Source: VXRD01 sp965242535
Lineage (GTDB): Bacteria > Latescibacterota > UBA2968
DNA length: 64,000 nt
Reading direction: 5' to 3'
Assembly: GCA_965242535.1 (NCBI GenBank)
Contig: OZ251458.1
Coordinates: 744,001-808,000, forward strand
The first letter of the stretch is position 1; each line of letters opens with the position of its first letter. Below are positions 1-9,800 of the stretch, in pieces. The notes under the pieces are model-generated. The model saw nothing but the letters and a program-made list of their open reading frames with translations. It did no database searches and was not told the DNA's origin. The position numbers and the translations under genes were made by a program.

Positions 1-1317
1 CAAAACGCGCGTGGCAAACGCGAGATTTTCGACCGATACGCGCTCGTCATGCCCGTGGATCAAATTCATTTCCTCTTCGCCCGGCGCTTGGCGATGGGGC
101 ATGAAGCCGTACACCTGCACATCGGGCCGGCGCGGGCAGATATGTTTGGCATCCGTGCCCCCGGTCATCAGCGCGGGCAGCACGACCGCATCCGGATCGC
201 GTTCTGCCATCACATCGACAATCGTTTGATACAGGGGCGAATCCGCGCTCGCCTCCAGCGGTGGGCTGTATTGATCCACGACCAAATCGAGCTCATCGCC
301 GATGTGGGATCGGATTTCCGCTTCAAAACTCGCATCGGTTTGCCCGGGCGCGAGGCGGCCATCGATCCACGCAGTCGCCTCGGCGGGTATGACATTGATC
401 GCCCGGCCCGCCGCCAAGACCGTGGGCGAAACCGTGTTGTGCAACAGGGCGCGCAATGACGCGATCATATCCGGCGCCAGGGGCGCGTTTTGCAATGCCT
501 CCTCGCTGCCTGCGAGCACGTCGCGCAACGGCTGTGCGGTCTCGGCATCTTGCGTTTCGGCGATGCCCTCCAAAAACGCGCGCAGGGTTTTCGACGGGTG
601 CATCGCCCATTTCGCGCTTCCCAGGGCGCCGAGTGCCCGACCGAGTTTGACCACCGCATTGTCATCGTGCGGCCGCGCCCCGTGCCCAGGTTGCCCCCTC
701 GCGATGAGCCGAAACCGAAAAATGCCCTTTTGCCCGGTTTGACAGGTGTAAAAGCGTTTGCCATTCACCTCAAAATCGCCGCCACCGCCCTCGGTCAGCA
801 CGTACTTTGCATCCACCTGATCGGGATGGTGATCGATGAGCCAACCAATGCCGTGGTTGCCGCGCCCGGCCTCTTCGTCTGCGGTCGCCGCGTAGATCAC
901 ATCGCGGTTTAGGCGGACGCCCTGCCGCTTCAACAGCAAAAACACCATCAACTCCGCCGCCACCATATTCTTCATGTCCAGCGCCCCGCGGCCCCAGACA
1001 TAGCCTCGGTGCAAATCCCCGCCAAAGGGATCGTGCGACCACTTGTCCGGCTCTGCGGCTACGACATCGGTATGCCCGAGCAACATCAGCGCGGGCGCGT
1101 CCCCTCCTTTGAGGCGGGCCGTCACATTCCCGCGCGTGGGTTCGGATTCCGTCACCGCGGCGTCGATCCCCTCGCGCTTCAACACATCGGCAATGTAGTT
1201 CGCGCACAAAATCTCATCGCCCGGCGGATTGGTCGTATCGCACCGAATCAAATCCCGCAAAAACCCCACGACTTCGTCCGTCACGCGATTCCAGTCCGTG
1301 TTCAAGGTCGTCTCCAT
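1..1317 (-). CDS. M20-family metallopeptidase (ArgE/DapE/carboxypeptidase-like), 3' end cut by window
   Basis: A 439-codon open frame runs from an ATG at 1317 off the left edge of the window. It is a zinc amidohydrolase of the M20 family, which removes acyl or aminoacyl groups from small amides. The two metal-site motifs are visible: LLGHTDVV near residue 80 and WGRGALDMKN near residue 110, followed by the catalytic/metal pair in ATADEEAG near residue 150. The dimerisation-domain sequence GQPGHGARP and the C-terminal HGHDERVSVENL motif follow, so probably only about 10-20 residues are missing. The gene starts 19 nt after pheT on the same strand and may be cotranscribed. The exact substrate cannot be told from sequence. 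Confidence 0.9.
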   Translation of the reverse strand, partial: METTLNTDWNRVTDEVVGFLRDLIRCDTTNPPGDEILCANYIADVLKREGIDAAVTESEPTRGNVTARLKGGDAPALMLLGHTDVVAAEPDKWSHDPFGGDLHRGYVWGRGALDMKNMVAAELMVFLLLKRQGVRLNRDVIYAATADEEAGRGNHGIGWLIDHHPDQVDAKYVLTEGGGGDFEVNGKRFYTCQTGQKGIFRFRLIARGQPGHGARPHDDNAVVKLGRALGALGSAKWAMHPSKTLRAFLEGIAETQDAETAQPLRDVLAGSEEALQNAPLAPDMIASLRALLHNTVSPTVLAAGRAINVIPAEATAWIDGRLAPGQTDASFEAEIRSHIGDELDLVVDQYSPPLEASADSPLYQTIVDVMAERDPDAVVLPALMTGGTDAKHICPRRPDVQVYGFMPHRQAPGEEEMNLIHGHDERVSVENLAFATRVL

Positions 1318-1336
1318 ATTTCATATCCCATTGGGG

Positions 1337-3040
1337 TTAATCCGGGGTTGCTTTCCCGATTCGAATATCGACCTCAAACGCGCTGACGGGATAATTGATG
1401 CCCCAGGTTTCGAGCACTAGGGGATGAATTTCTCCGATCAGGCCGTAAATATCCTCGCCCACTCGAATCTCGCCGCTGCGCCCGGGCAAAAAGGTGGGAT
1501 GATCGATGGGCGCGATGGCGTAGTCGAAATTGAAGTAATAAGCCAAAACCTCGAGATAGCTTTGGATGCCCGACAAATTGGCTTCCTCGCTCGCTTCGAA
1601 GGCGCAGAGATGGATGTCTGTGCGCGTGCCGTAATTTTCACCGGGCGCGAAGGCGCCCACCTCGCCCACTTCAAAAATTCGGTGCGGATAGCGCGCGCGC
1701 CTGCTCGCGGCTTCGGTCTTGAGCAAGCCGGGCAACAGGGAAGCGCGAATGGCGCTGTAGCTTTCGGACATGGGATTTGAGATCGCAATGATCCGTGACT
1801 CGGGATCGTTCATGTCCTCGGTCTGTTCCTTGCGAGAACAGAGAATGGACAAAAAGACCTCTTGAAAGCCACTGCCGACCAGGTGTTGGCGAAATCGATC
1901 CGCGAGGTCTTCTTCGGGCGCGGCTTTGCCCAAAGTGAAATCCCGGGGCATTTCCGGTTCAAAAGCGTCGTAGCCGATGCCTATCACCACGTCTTCCACG
2001 ATATCTACGGGGTGCAAAATATCGTCGCGATACGGTGCGGGCCGCGCGTTGACCGCCTGTTCTTCGATGGCGATGTCGCGGTAGCCCATCGCGTTGAGAG
2101 CCGTTTGAATGCGCGCCATTTCAATGTCTGCCCCCACGACCTTAGAGATCTCGCGCACATCGACTCGCATGGGTTCGGTGAGGTCATACGGACACGTCTG
2201 GGTTCGGCCGCGCGGCGTGTCGTAGGGATAGCGCGTGGTGACCGGGTGGATGCGCCCGCCCCGGTCCGCCATGTTCGCGGCCATAATCGCCATGGACAGG
2301 AGAATGGCGTCGAGTTCCGGGCCGGTGGCTTCGCAGAACAAAAATGTGTCGCCCACTTCTACGCGGCCCAAGGTCTGGCTGTTGATCACAGGGGGCATCG
2401 AGAGCACTTCGCCGCGCGAATCGCGGATCAGGGGAAAGCGGTCTTTCCCGTCGAGGAGATGGGCATACGCCCTGCCCGTGGGATGGCCGGACAAAATTTG
2501 GCGCAGGGTCATCGCGCGTTCAAACTCGAGCGGGACAAAGGCCGTCGCATCGGGATCGGCCGCGTCGTAGCGCACGGGATAGGCGATATCCGACGCGTCG
2601 TAAATGCCGATGGCAACCGCGCTACGCCCGCGCCCATAGCCATCGGCGAGCTTTTCCTGCGCTTCGATGAGGGCTTTCAGCGCGGCATCGTCGATTTGAA
2701 TGCCCTCGCAGGCAAAGGCCGCGATGTAGGGGCGGATGTGTTGCAAGCCGGAATCGACGAGGATCTCCCGCTCCGCCCGCCGCGCGTCAAAAAAGGGATA
2801 CGGCGCGGATGCCCCGTTGCCGGCCATGGCGTCTCGATGGCTTTTGAGCAAGCGCGCGAGGCCCTCGGTGGACCAGAGGTCCGGGCGGTTGGTGTCTTTG
2901 AGTTGGATGCGGAGCGCGTCGCCTTCTGCGGCGTCGATTTCGGCTTTGGCGGTTTCGAGGGCCGCGCTCAGGCTTTCCAGAGAATACGCCCGTCCCGCGA
3001 GGCGTTCGAGATCGGTTTTGTCAACGGTGATTTTGGGCAT
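1337..3040 (-). CDS. pheT: Phenylalanine--tRNA ligase beta subunit, archaeal/eukaryotic type
   Basis: The 567-residue product is the tRNA-binding and editing subunit of the alpha2-beta2 phenylalanyl-tRNA synthetase. It begins MPKITVDKTDLERLAG and carries the DTNRPDLWSTEGLAR motif near residues 50-65, then a B3/B4 editing region (about 100-260), a B5 domain (about 280-345) and the catalytic-like core. The length of about 560 residues and the absence of the N-terminal EMAP/tRNA-binding domain are typical of archaeal-type PheT, since the usual bacterial PheT is about 800 residues. It lies 17 nt downstream of pheS, so the two form an operon. Confidence 0.95.
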   Translation of the reverse strand: MPKITVDKTDLERLAGRAYSLESLSAALETAKAEIDAAEGDALRIQLKDTNRPDLWSTEGLARLLKSHRDAMAGNGASAPYPFFDARRAEREILVDSGLQHIRPYIAAFACEGIQIDDAALKALIEAQEKLADGYGRGRSAVAIGIYDASDIAYPVRYDAADPDATAFVPLEFERAMTLRQILSGHPTGRAYAHLLDGKDRFPLIRDSRGEVLSMPPVINSQTLGRVEVGDTFLFCEATGPELDAILLSMAIMAANMADRGGRIHPVTTRYPYDTPRGRTQTCPYDLTEPMRVDVREISKVVGADIEMARIQTALNAMGYRDIAIEEQAVNARPAPYRDDILHPVDIVEDVVIGIGYDAFEPEMPRDFTLGKAAPEEDLADRFRQHLVGSGFQEVFLSILCSRKEQTEDMNDPESRIIAISNPMSESYSAIRASLLPGLLKTEAASRRARYPHRIFEVGEVGAFAPGENYGTRTDIHLCAFEASEEANLSGIQSYLEVLAYYFNFDYAIAPIDHPTFLPGRSGEIRVGEDIYGLIGEIHPLVLETWGINYPVSAFEVDIRIGKATPD

Positions 3041-3057
3041 TGTGTTTTCCCGTGCGA

Positions 3058-4593
3058 TTACCGCGTGTTGCGGAGCAGGTCGAGGTCCGTGCTGAACAAG
3101 TCGCGGATGTCGCGGATGCCGAGCGCGACCATGGCCATGCGGTCGACGCCGAGGCCCCAGGCGATGACCGGGACATCCACGCCCAAGGGGCGCGTGAGTT
3201 CCGGACGAAAGAGGCCTGCGCCCCCGAGTTCGATCCAGCCGAGGATGGGGTGTTTGGCCTGCAATTCGACCGAGGGTTCGGTGAACGGAAAATAGTCGGG
3301 CACGTAGCGCACGGCTTCGGCTTGCGCGATTTCAAGGGCGAATAATTTGAGCAAGCCGAGCAAGTTGCGAAAGTCGATATTTTCCCCCAAGACGATGCCC
3401 TCGGCCTGCGTGAAGTCCGCCGCGTGCGTGGCATCCACGTCCTCGGGGCGGAAGCAGCGCGCGAGGGCGAAGTACTTGCCCGGGATATTGGGATTTGACG
3501 CCAGGGTGCGCGCCGAGAGCGCGGTGCCTTGGCTCCGCAAGATGAGGCGGCGCGATTGTTCGGGATTGAATTTGTAACGCCAGCCGCGCGATCCGGTGTC
3601 GCCGCCGCGTTCATGCGCTTGGGCCACCTGGGAAAAATGGGGTTCTTCGGCGCGTTTGGATTGCGCGGGTTCCGAGACGTAATACGCGTCGTGGATGTTG
3701 CGCGCGGCGTGAAACTGCGGCATGAACAGGGCGTCCATGTTCCAAAATTCGGTTTCGACCAGCGAGCCTTTCATTTCCTCAAACCCGAGCGCCATTAGCT
3801 GGCGGCGCACGCTGTCGAGGTAGGCCCGATAGGGATGGTGTTTGCCGATGAGCACGCGCGGCGGTTTGATCGAGAGGTCGTATCGGCGAAAGGACGCGCC
3901 GCGCCAGGTGCCTTTTTGGATCATCTCGGGCGCGAGGCGAGAGATTTCGTCGCCCGTGAGCCCGGCTTTGAGGACTTCGGCGAGCACGCGCCGCCCGTCT
4001 TCTGTGAGGCGATAGACCCGTTCGATGCGTTCGTCCAAGCGCACGGGCGCCCTGCCCGCGCCGCGCTTGCGGCCGTTGGCAGAGATGTATTGGGCGATAT
4101 CCGGAGAAAACGCGTCGAGTTCGATATGGGTCGTCGCGTCGGAGAATCGGGCGAAGAGTTCGGGGATGAGCCGATCCGCGAAGAAGGAAGCGCGGGCTGG
4201 ATCGACGATGACGATGCGCCCTTTGTCGAGATCGATGACGCCGTCTTTTTTGAGACCGCCAAACGCACTGCCCCACGCGCCTTTGTCAAAGCGTCGATCG
4301 GCTTGCAGGTCTTTGATCGCCACCGGCCCTGCGGCGGCCCGGTCTAAAAGCGCGGTTTCCGGCGTCGCGCCTTTGGCGGCAAAATCCCGTCCCACTTCCG
4401 TCAGCGAGACCGTGGTGCGCGTGGTTTCCGCGGCGATTTCGAGGAGGTGTTTGGATATGAGCCACTCGACCGCACGGCGCACCTGCCCTTCGCCGAGGCC
4501 CTGTTGCAGTTGGGCATCGGACTGTTCGGCATCGTTTTCGTATGCGCGCAAAATGCGAATTTCGAGGGCGTGGAGAGATGCGAGGTCGAGCAA
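3058..4593 (-). CDS. pheS: Phenylalanine--tRNA ligase alpha subunit, archaeal/eukaryotic type
   Basis: This 511-residue catalytic subunit charges tRNA-Phe with phenylalanine using ATP. The N-terminal ~200 residues form repeated winged-helix-like segments typical of the archaeal/cytosolic enzyme, with IERVYRLTEDGRRVLAE as an example. The class II core follows, with motif 2 around ARCFRPEDVDATHAADF and motif 3 as GLGVDRMAMVALGIRDIRDL near the C-terminus. Bacterial-type PheS is only about 340 residues and lacks these N-terminal repeats. The gene is first in the pheST operon. No T-box or attenuator was recognised in the 275-nt leader. Confidence 0.95.
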   Translation of the reverse strand: MLDLASLHALEIRILRAYENDAEQSDAQLQQGLGEGQVRRAVEWLISKHLLEIAAETTRTTVSLTEVGRDFAAKGATPETALLDRAAAGPVAIKDLQADRRFDKGAWGSAFGGLKKDGVIDLDKGRIVIVDPARASFFADRLIPELFARFSDATTHIELDAFSPDIAQYISANGRKRGAGRAPVRLDERIERVYRLTEDGRRVLAEVLKAGLTGDEISRLAPEMIQKGTWRGASFRRYDLSIKPPRVLIGKHHPYRAYLDSVRRQLMALGFEEMKGSLVETEFWNMDALFMPQFHAARNIHDAYYVSEPAQSKRAEEPHFSQVAQAHERGGDTGSRGWRYKFNPEQSRRLILRSQGTALSARTLASNPNIPGKYFALARCFRPEDVDATHAADFTQAEGIVLGENIDFRNLLGLLKLFALEIAQAEAVRYVPDYFPFTEPSVELQAKHPILGWIELGGAGLFRPELTRPLGVDVPVIAWGLGVDRMAMVALGIRDIRDLFSTDLDLLRNTR

Positions 4594-4687
4594 GAAAAAC
4601 TCCTTGGGCGAATAATAGAGGTTGCGGTTGGCGATAACACATGGTATTTAGAAGCCATCTAAAAATTATTGGGACCTACCCCCCCGG

Positions 4688-4712
4688 CCCCCCTTCCTGC
4701 GAGGAAGGGGGG
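4688..4712. repeat. Perfect GC-rich hairpin between pheS and the sulfatase
   Basis: Positions 4688-4698 (CCCCCCTTCCT) and 4702-4712 (AGGAAGGGGGG) form a perfect 11-bp stem with a GCG loop. There is no U-tract on either side, so it is not a classical terminator. It sits between the divergent pheS and sulfatase starts and is probably a dispersed palindrome. Confidence 0.6.
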
Positions 4713-4868
4713 AATCAAGGCGTCCTATTTTCGCGCTATGTATGGTTTTGACCTGCGAAAAGCGAATGCTTTTGCGACGATCTCAATGGCGGTCCGAGTT
4801 TTTAGATGGCTTCTTAGGGTGCAAATTTAACAGAAGTTTCCCCGCGCGTCAATCACAAGGAGCGTTTT

Positions 4869-6149
4869 ATGTCCCGTCCAAATATCCTCTACATCCACTC
4901 GCACGACACGGGTCGCTATATCCAGCCTTACGGACACGCGATGCCGACGCCCAATTTTCAAGCCCTCGCCGAACAGGGCGTGCTCTTTCGGCAAGCGTTT
5001 TGCGCCAACCCGACGTGTTCGCCGAGTCGCGCCGCGCTCTTGACCGGGCAATGGCCGCACAGTTGCGGCATGTTGGGGCTGGCACACCGCGGTTTTCGGC
5101 TCGACGATTACGGCCATCACTTGGTGCAAACCCTGAACCGCGCCGGGTACACAACCGCGCTTTCGGGCTTTCAGCACGTCGCCCGGCAACCGACAGCCGA
5201 TCCGTCCGAAATCGGTTATGACCACATGTTCGACGCGGCCAAAGATCAGCGGGCGACCTCGGACGCGGCCATCGCATTTCTCAATCGGTCTCACGACGAG
5301 CCCTTTTTCCTGGACGTGGGATACACGGTCACGCATCGCGGCTTTCCCGAACCGCGTCCCGAAGACGATCCGCGCTATTGCATGCCCCCCGCGCCGTTGC
5401 CGGATACGCCGGAAACGCGCTATGACACCGCGGCTTACAAGACCTGCGTCCGCATCCTCGACACCGAAATAGGGCGCGTGCTCAACGCCCTCGACCGGGC
5501 CGGGCTCGCGGACAACACCCTCGTCATCAGCACCACGGATCACGGCATTGCCTTTCCGATGATGAAATGCAACCTCACGGATCACGGCATCGGCGTGTTG
5601 CTCATCATGCGCGGGCCGGGGTTTTCCGGCGGCAAAGTGATCGATGGCATGGTCTCGCAAATCGACCTTTTCCCCACGTTGTGCGATGTGATCGGCATCG
5701 ACCATCCCGACTGGTTGCAAGGCAAATCCGTCCTGCCCTTGGTTCGCGGCGAAGCGGATGAGATCCGCGAAGAAATTTTTGCTGAAATCAACTACCACAG
5801 CTTCTACGATCCGCAACGGGCCATCCGCACCGAGAAGTGGAAATACATCCGCCACTGGTACCCCACAGCGCGCCCGGGCGACATCAACTGCGATGGCAGC
5901 CCGAGCAAATCCTATTTTCTCGACCGGGGATGGCGGCGAAAAACCCAACCCCGCGAGCAACTCTACGACCTGATTTTCGACCCGTTTGAGACCCACAACC
6001 TCGCCATGGAACCGGCCCATCAACGCGACCGAAACGCCATGCGCCGCCGCCTCAAAACCTGGATGGAAACGACGGACGATCCCCTCCTATCCGGCTGGGT
6101 CCCCGCACCCAAAGGCGCCCGAATCACCGACCCCGCGGCCCTTCGGTAA
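4869..6149 (+). CDS. Sulfatase (formylglycine-dependent, S1 family)
   Basis: The 426-residue protein has the alkaline-phosphatase-superfamily sulfatase fold. Sulfatases hydrolyse sulfate esters, often from glycans or aryl sulfates. The sulfatase signature CSPSRAALLTG places the cysteine converted to formylglycine at residue 50. The metal-site HSHDTGR lies at 10-16, and later STTDHG and LTDHGIG supply further metal and substrate residues. The start is set by AAGGAG about 6 nt upstream of the ATG. No signal peptide is seen, so it may act in the cytoplasm. No anaerobic sulfatase-maturating enzyme is in the window. It stands alone between pheS and a repeat-filled gap. Confidence 0.92.
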   Translation: MSRPNILYIHSHDTGRYIQPYGHAMPTPNFQALAEQGVLFRQAFCANPTCSPSRAALLTGQWPHSCGMLGLAHRGFRLDDYGHHLVQTLNRAGYTTALSGFQHVARQPTADPSEIGYDHMFDAAKDQRATSDAAIAFLNRSHDEPFFLDVGYTVTHRGFPEPRPEDDPRYCMPPAPLPDTPETRYDTAAYKTCVRILDTEIGRVLNALDRAGLADNTLVISTTDHGIAFPMMKCNLTDHGIGVLLIMRGPGFSGGKVIDGMVSQIDLFPTLCDVIGIDHPDWLQGKSVLPLVRGEADEIREEIFAEINYHSFYDPQRAIRTEKWKYIRHWYPTARPGDINCDGSPSKSYFLDRGWRRKTQPREQLYDLIFDPFETHNLAMEPAHQRDRNAMRRRLKTWMETTDDPLLSGWVPAPKGARITDPAALR

Positions 6150-6175
6150 GACGGAAGACGGAAGATGGGGTTAGC

Positions 6176-6215
6176 CACGAGTGGGGTACAACTGGCACCG
6201 CCAGTTCAAAGGCAC
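6176..6215. repeat. Short hairpin of the 'GGGGTACAACTG...CAGTTC' family
   Basis: Just after the sulfatase, GGGGTACAACTGGC is followed by GCCAGTTCAAAGG, a 7-bp stem (AACTGGC/GCCAGTT). The same outer sequence with a different stem occurs at about 40312-40342 and 40379-40408, and related versions lie near 41800 and 58430 in the reverse sense. Confidence 0.6.
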
Positions 6216-6229
6216 AAAAACACAAAAAG

Positions 6230-6400
6230 GCGATGCCCCGTGCCTGTCCGAATGATCGCGGCCCCTGTGCCTGTCCGAATCCAGGACAACCACAGGGGGT
6301 TGTCCCTACAATACCATTTTGGGCTCATAATGAAATGAACGATAGAACGCCCCGTAGGGACAGGCCCCCGTGCCTGTCCGAAGATACAAGAGGGCTTTTT
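6230..6400. repeat. Dispersed GTAGGG-hairpin repeats, first cluster
   Basis: Two hairpins with the same layout but different stems lie here. The one at 6284-6305 pairs GGACAACC with GGTTGTCC. The one at 6358-6379 pairs GGACAGGC with GCCTGTCC. Both are flanked by CCCTAC or GTAGGG. The 660-nt gap between the sulfatase and the secreted-protein gene otherwise shows no coding signal. Confidence 0.85.
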
Positions 6401-6635
6401 TGAGTGATGGCTCAAGGGCGGTTTTGATGGGTTTGAGCCAGCGCATCATGCAAAAAACCCACACACCCCTACCACCGCTATGTCCCTCGCACCACCTACA
6501 CCCTCCGCCCGACCTGCGTTCCCTCAATTCGTACTCTCTGCCCTTTGCTCTACTCTCGCCTTTAATCCGCCTTTAATCCCCTAATCCGCGTAATCCGCGA
6601 TTCAGACAAGTTACCCGCACGCTCCGCACCCCCTG

Positions 6636-6740
6636 CGTTCCCCCGTGCCTGTCCGAATACAGGACAACCACAGGGGGTTGTCCCTACAATACCATTTTGA
6701 TAGAACGCCCCGTAGGGCCAGGCCCCCGTGCCTGTCCGAT
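6636..6740. repeat. Dispersed GTAGGG-hairpin repeats, second cluster
   Basis: The block at 6284-6379 is largely repeated here. The GGACAACC/GGTTGTCC hairpin at 6662-6683 is followed by the same CTACAATACCATTTTGATAG spacer and a degenerate GGCCAGGC/GCCTGTCC hairpin near 6716-6738. Confidence 0.8.
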
Positions 6741-6743
6741 AAA

Positions 6744-6780
6744 ACACAAGCCCGAGTTCATTGCGAACTCGGGCTTTTTG
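6744..6780. terminator. Rho-independent terminator, probably bidirectional
   Basis: AAGCCCGAGTTC (6748-6759) pairs perfectly with GAACTCGGGCTT (6765-6776) around a 5-nt loop. T-runs on the plus strand and a weaker T-rich tail on the minus strand follow. It lies 30 nt past the stop of the large minus-strand gene and probably ends its transcript. Confidence 0.85.
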
Positions 6781-6809
6781 TGTGGCAAGTGCCGATGCGA
6801 CATCGGGCA

Positions 6810-9800
6810 TCAGCCTGTCGATCCAAAGTCTGCGGCGAAGATGAGGAAATCGGCAAAGTCGATTTGCCCATCGCCGTTGAGATCGCACCGGGCGTCATAT
6901 CGATCTTGACCGCGGCGCGATCCGTACTTGCCGGCAAAGGTCAGGAAGTCGGCGAAGTTCACATTGCCATCGCCATCGATGTCGGGCGAGGGGAGCGATA
7001 CCTCGAGCGTGAAGCTCAGCGATGCCACATCGCCATCGGCGTCTAACGCGCTGAAGGTGTAGGTCGCCTCGGCTATCGCCTCGGTCGGCGTGCCAGAAAT
7101 GGAGCGCGTATCCATATCGAACGAGAGACCATCCGGGAGGAATGGCAGGAGGATATAAGCCAGCGTGCCATCGCCACCGGTCGCTTGTGGGAGCGCGAGG
7201 GACTCGATCCGTTGATTGACGAAATAGCGTTGTGCAACGATCGTCGTATCGCCAAAAGTGGGCATCAGATCCGGGATTTCAAGGGTGAACATGAGAGTCA
7301 CCGTATCGCCATTGCCATCTGTGGCGATCAACGTGTAGGTCGTCTCGTCCATCGCTTTGAGCGGGGTACCGGAAACGATGCGCGTTTCGGCATTGAAGGT
7401 CAAGCCCTCGGGCAGATCGGGCATCAGCGCGTAGGTCAGCGGTTCATCGCCACCGGACGCTTGCGGGAGCGTCAGGGGATCAATCGTTTGATTTTGATAG
7501 CCCCGGGCCGCGATAGCCGTTGTCGTATCGCCGAATGCCGGCATCGGATCGGCCATTACAGAGAGGGTGAACATCAGGGTCGCCTCTTCGCCATCGCCAT
7601 CTGTCGCGGTCAGCGTGTAGGTCGTCTCGCCCATCGCCTCGAGCGGCGTGCCAGACAGCATGCGCGTCTCGGCGTCAAAACTCAAGCCCGTGGGCAGATC
7701 GGGCGTCAGTGCATAAGTCAAGGTCCCATCGCCACTGGTCGCTTGCGGCAATGTCAGGGACTCAATCGCTTGCTTCCGCAGATAGGATTGGGCATCCACG
7801 CTCGCATCGCCAAAGGACGGGGCCACGTTCGCAACGACCGTGATGAAGAAACTCATCTCTCCCGAATCGCCGTCTTCATCCGTGGCGGTCACGGTGTAAA
7901 TCGCTTTTTCCGTTACCATGGTCGGCGTGCCAGAAATGATGCGCGTCTCGGCGTCAAAGGTCAAGCCATCGGGCAGCTCCGTCAGGGTGTACGTTACGGT
8001 GCCCTCGCCATCTATCGCCGCGGGCAAGGTCAGCTCAATGGCTTTGTTTTGGCGATACGTTTGCGGATCGACCGCCTCAATGAAGACCGGATCCGTATCC
8101 GGCTCAGGCTCCGGGAGCGGCGTACCATCCCCACCGGGTGTACCGGTTACCTCATCCGAAGGGGAGCCATCATCGACATCGGTGCGCGTGGCGATTACCC
8201 GAACCGTATATTCCGTACCCGCGATCAGATTTGGAATGGTGTAGGTCGTGGTCGCACCGTCGGTTACGACGGCTTGACGGTCAGCCGCATCGTAGTTTTC
8301 ATCCCCGGATTTCCACTGCACTTTATAGCCCGTCGCGTTAGCCGCCGCAGTCCAAGATACGACCAAAGTTGCCCTCGCCTCGCCGGGCGTCACCTGAACG
8401 CCAGACACTTGAGCGAGAATGAGTCGCTGAGCGCCGAACTCCTGCCAAGTGGCGGTGCCGTCGCCGTCTTTGTCGATTTTCAGCACCGGATACTGACTGG
8501 AAGTCCCGAAATCCCATGGGTCGTTGCGGTTCCAGTTGAGGTAGATGCCGGTGTAGTCGGTGGGGTCTTGCAGTTCCGCGGTGGTTTTTTGGAGCGCCGC
8601 CGGACTATTTGAGTTGCCTGTGCACGGAAACCCGGAAGCCTCGGTGTCGCAGTAGCTGTTGGTAATGGAGTAACCCGCGCTGGTGGTGCCGATGAGCCCG
8701 CCGCGGTTGTCGTTGTTATCGGAGCGCCGCACCGGCCCGTAGGCGTAGCTGTCGATCAGGTTGCAGGCCGATCCCCCGATCAGGCCGCCTATACGGCCTG
8801 CCGCGGCTCCGGAGCCTTCACTCACGGCACTGGAGTAGGTGGATTGGATGGTGGCGCCGCCCTGGCAGTTGCCAATCAGCCCACCTACAAAGAAAACCTG
8901 GTAAGGCGCGCCGCCGGTGATGCGTCCGCCCCGGACATAGCTGGTCTCTACCCGGCCACCGCTGTTTAGCCGGCCGGCCAGTGCCCCGACGTTCATGCCG
9001 GCGTCCGTGCGGGCGGTTATGGAGGTCACTATGGGGTTGACCAGTCCCAAGTTCCTGACGACGCCGGTACCGCCTATGTCACGGAACAGACCGCTGATGG
9101 TGATGTTGTAGTTGATATTCAGATTGGTGAGGGTGTAGCCCTTGCCATCAAAGATGCCGTCTAAAAATCCGTCCATGGGCGTCCAACTGGAAAACCGGCC
9201 ACTGCTGGGGAAAGTCAAGTCGGTGGTGAGTTCGTAGCCGGTGCAGGTTCCCGACGGGCAACCCATGCGCCCGGCGGTGGTGGTGTCGCGGCCGGGAAAG
9301 GCCACGCCGTAATAGGCATTGCTGGGGTCGCCGTTGCCGTCCAGGTCATAGCGTATCGCGTCAAGCTGTGCCAGGTTGCTGATGTCGATCAGGTTGTCAT
9401 TGTCGACGTCGTAGTCGGTGTTGCCAGGGATGGACGCGGAGCGCAATGCCGAGCGCTCGGCGGGGGTGTTGAGCATCGGGTATTCGCTGGAAGTGCCGAA
9501 TTTCCACGGGAAGTCGGCGTTGGAGTCGCCGTCCAAATCGATGTTCCATTCGCGGTAAAGGCCCTCGTAGCCGGTGGAGTATTGCAGTTGGGTGGTGGTA
9601 TAGCCGGCTGCAGTGATGGTGCCGGTGCCAATGCAGCTGGTCTGCATGGTGGCCGTAATGTCGCAGTAGCTGTTGGTGATGCCGGTGGTGCCGGTGCCGG
9701 CATCGCCGACCAGTCCGCCGTTGTTGGCGCCGCCCGACACCTCGCCGGCGGCGTAGCTGGCGATGATGCCGCCCGCGTCCCACTCCCCCACCAGCCCGCC

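Noticed and set aside
1862..3295. Long plus-strand open frame (477 codons)
   Set aside because: It is antisense to pheT/pheS, has no family motif, and reflects the high GC at third positions of the real genes.
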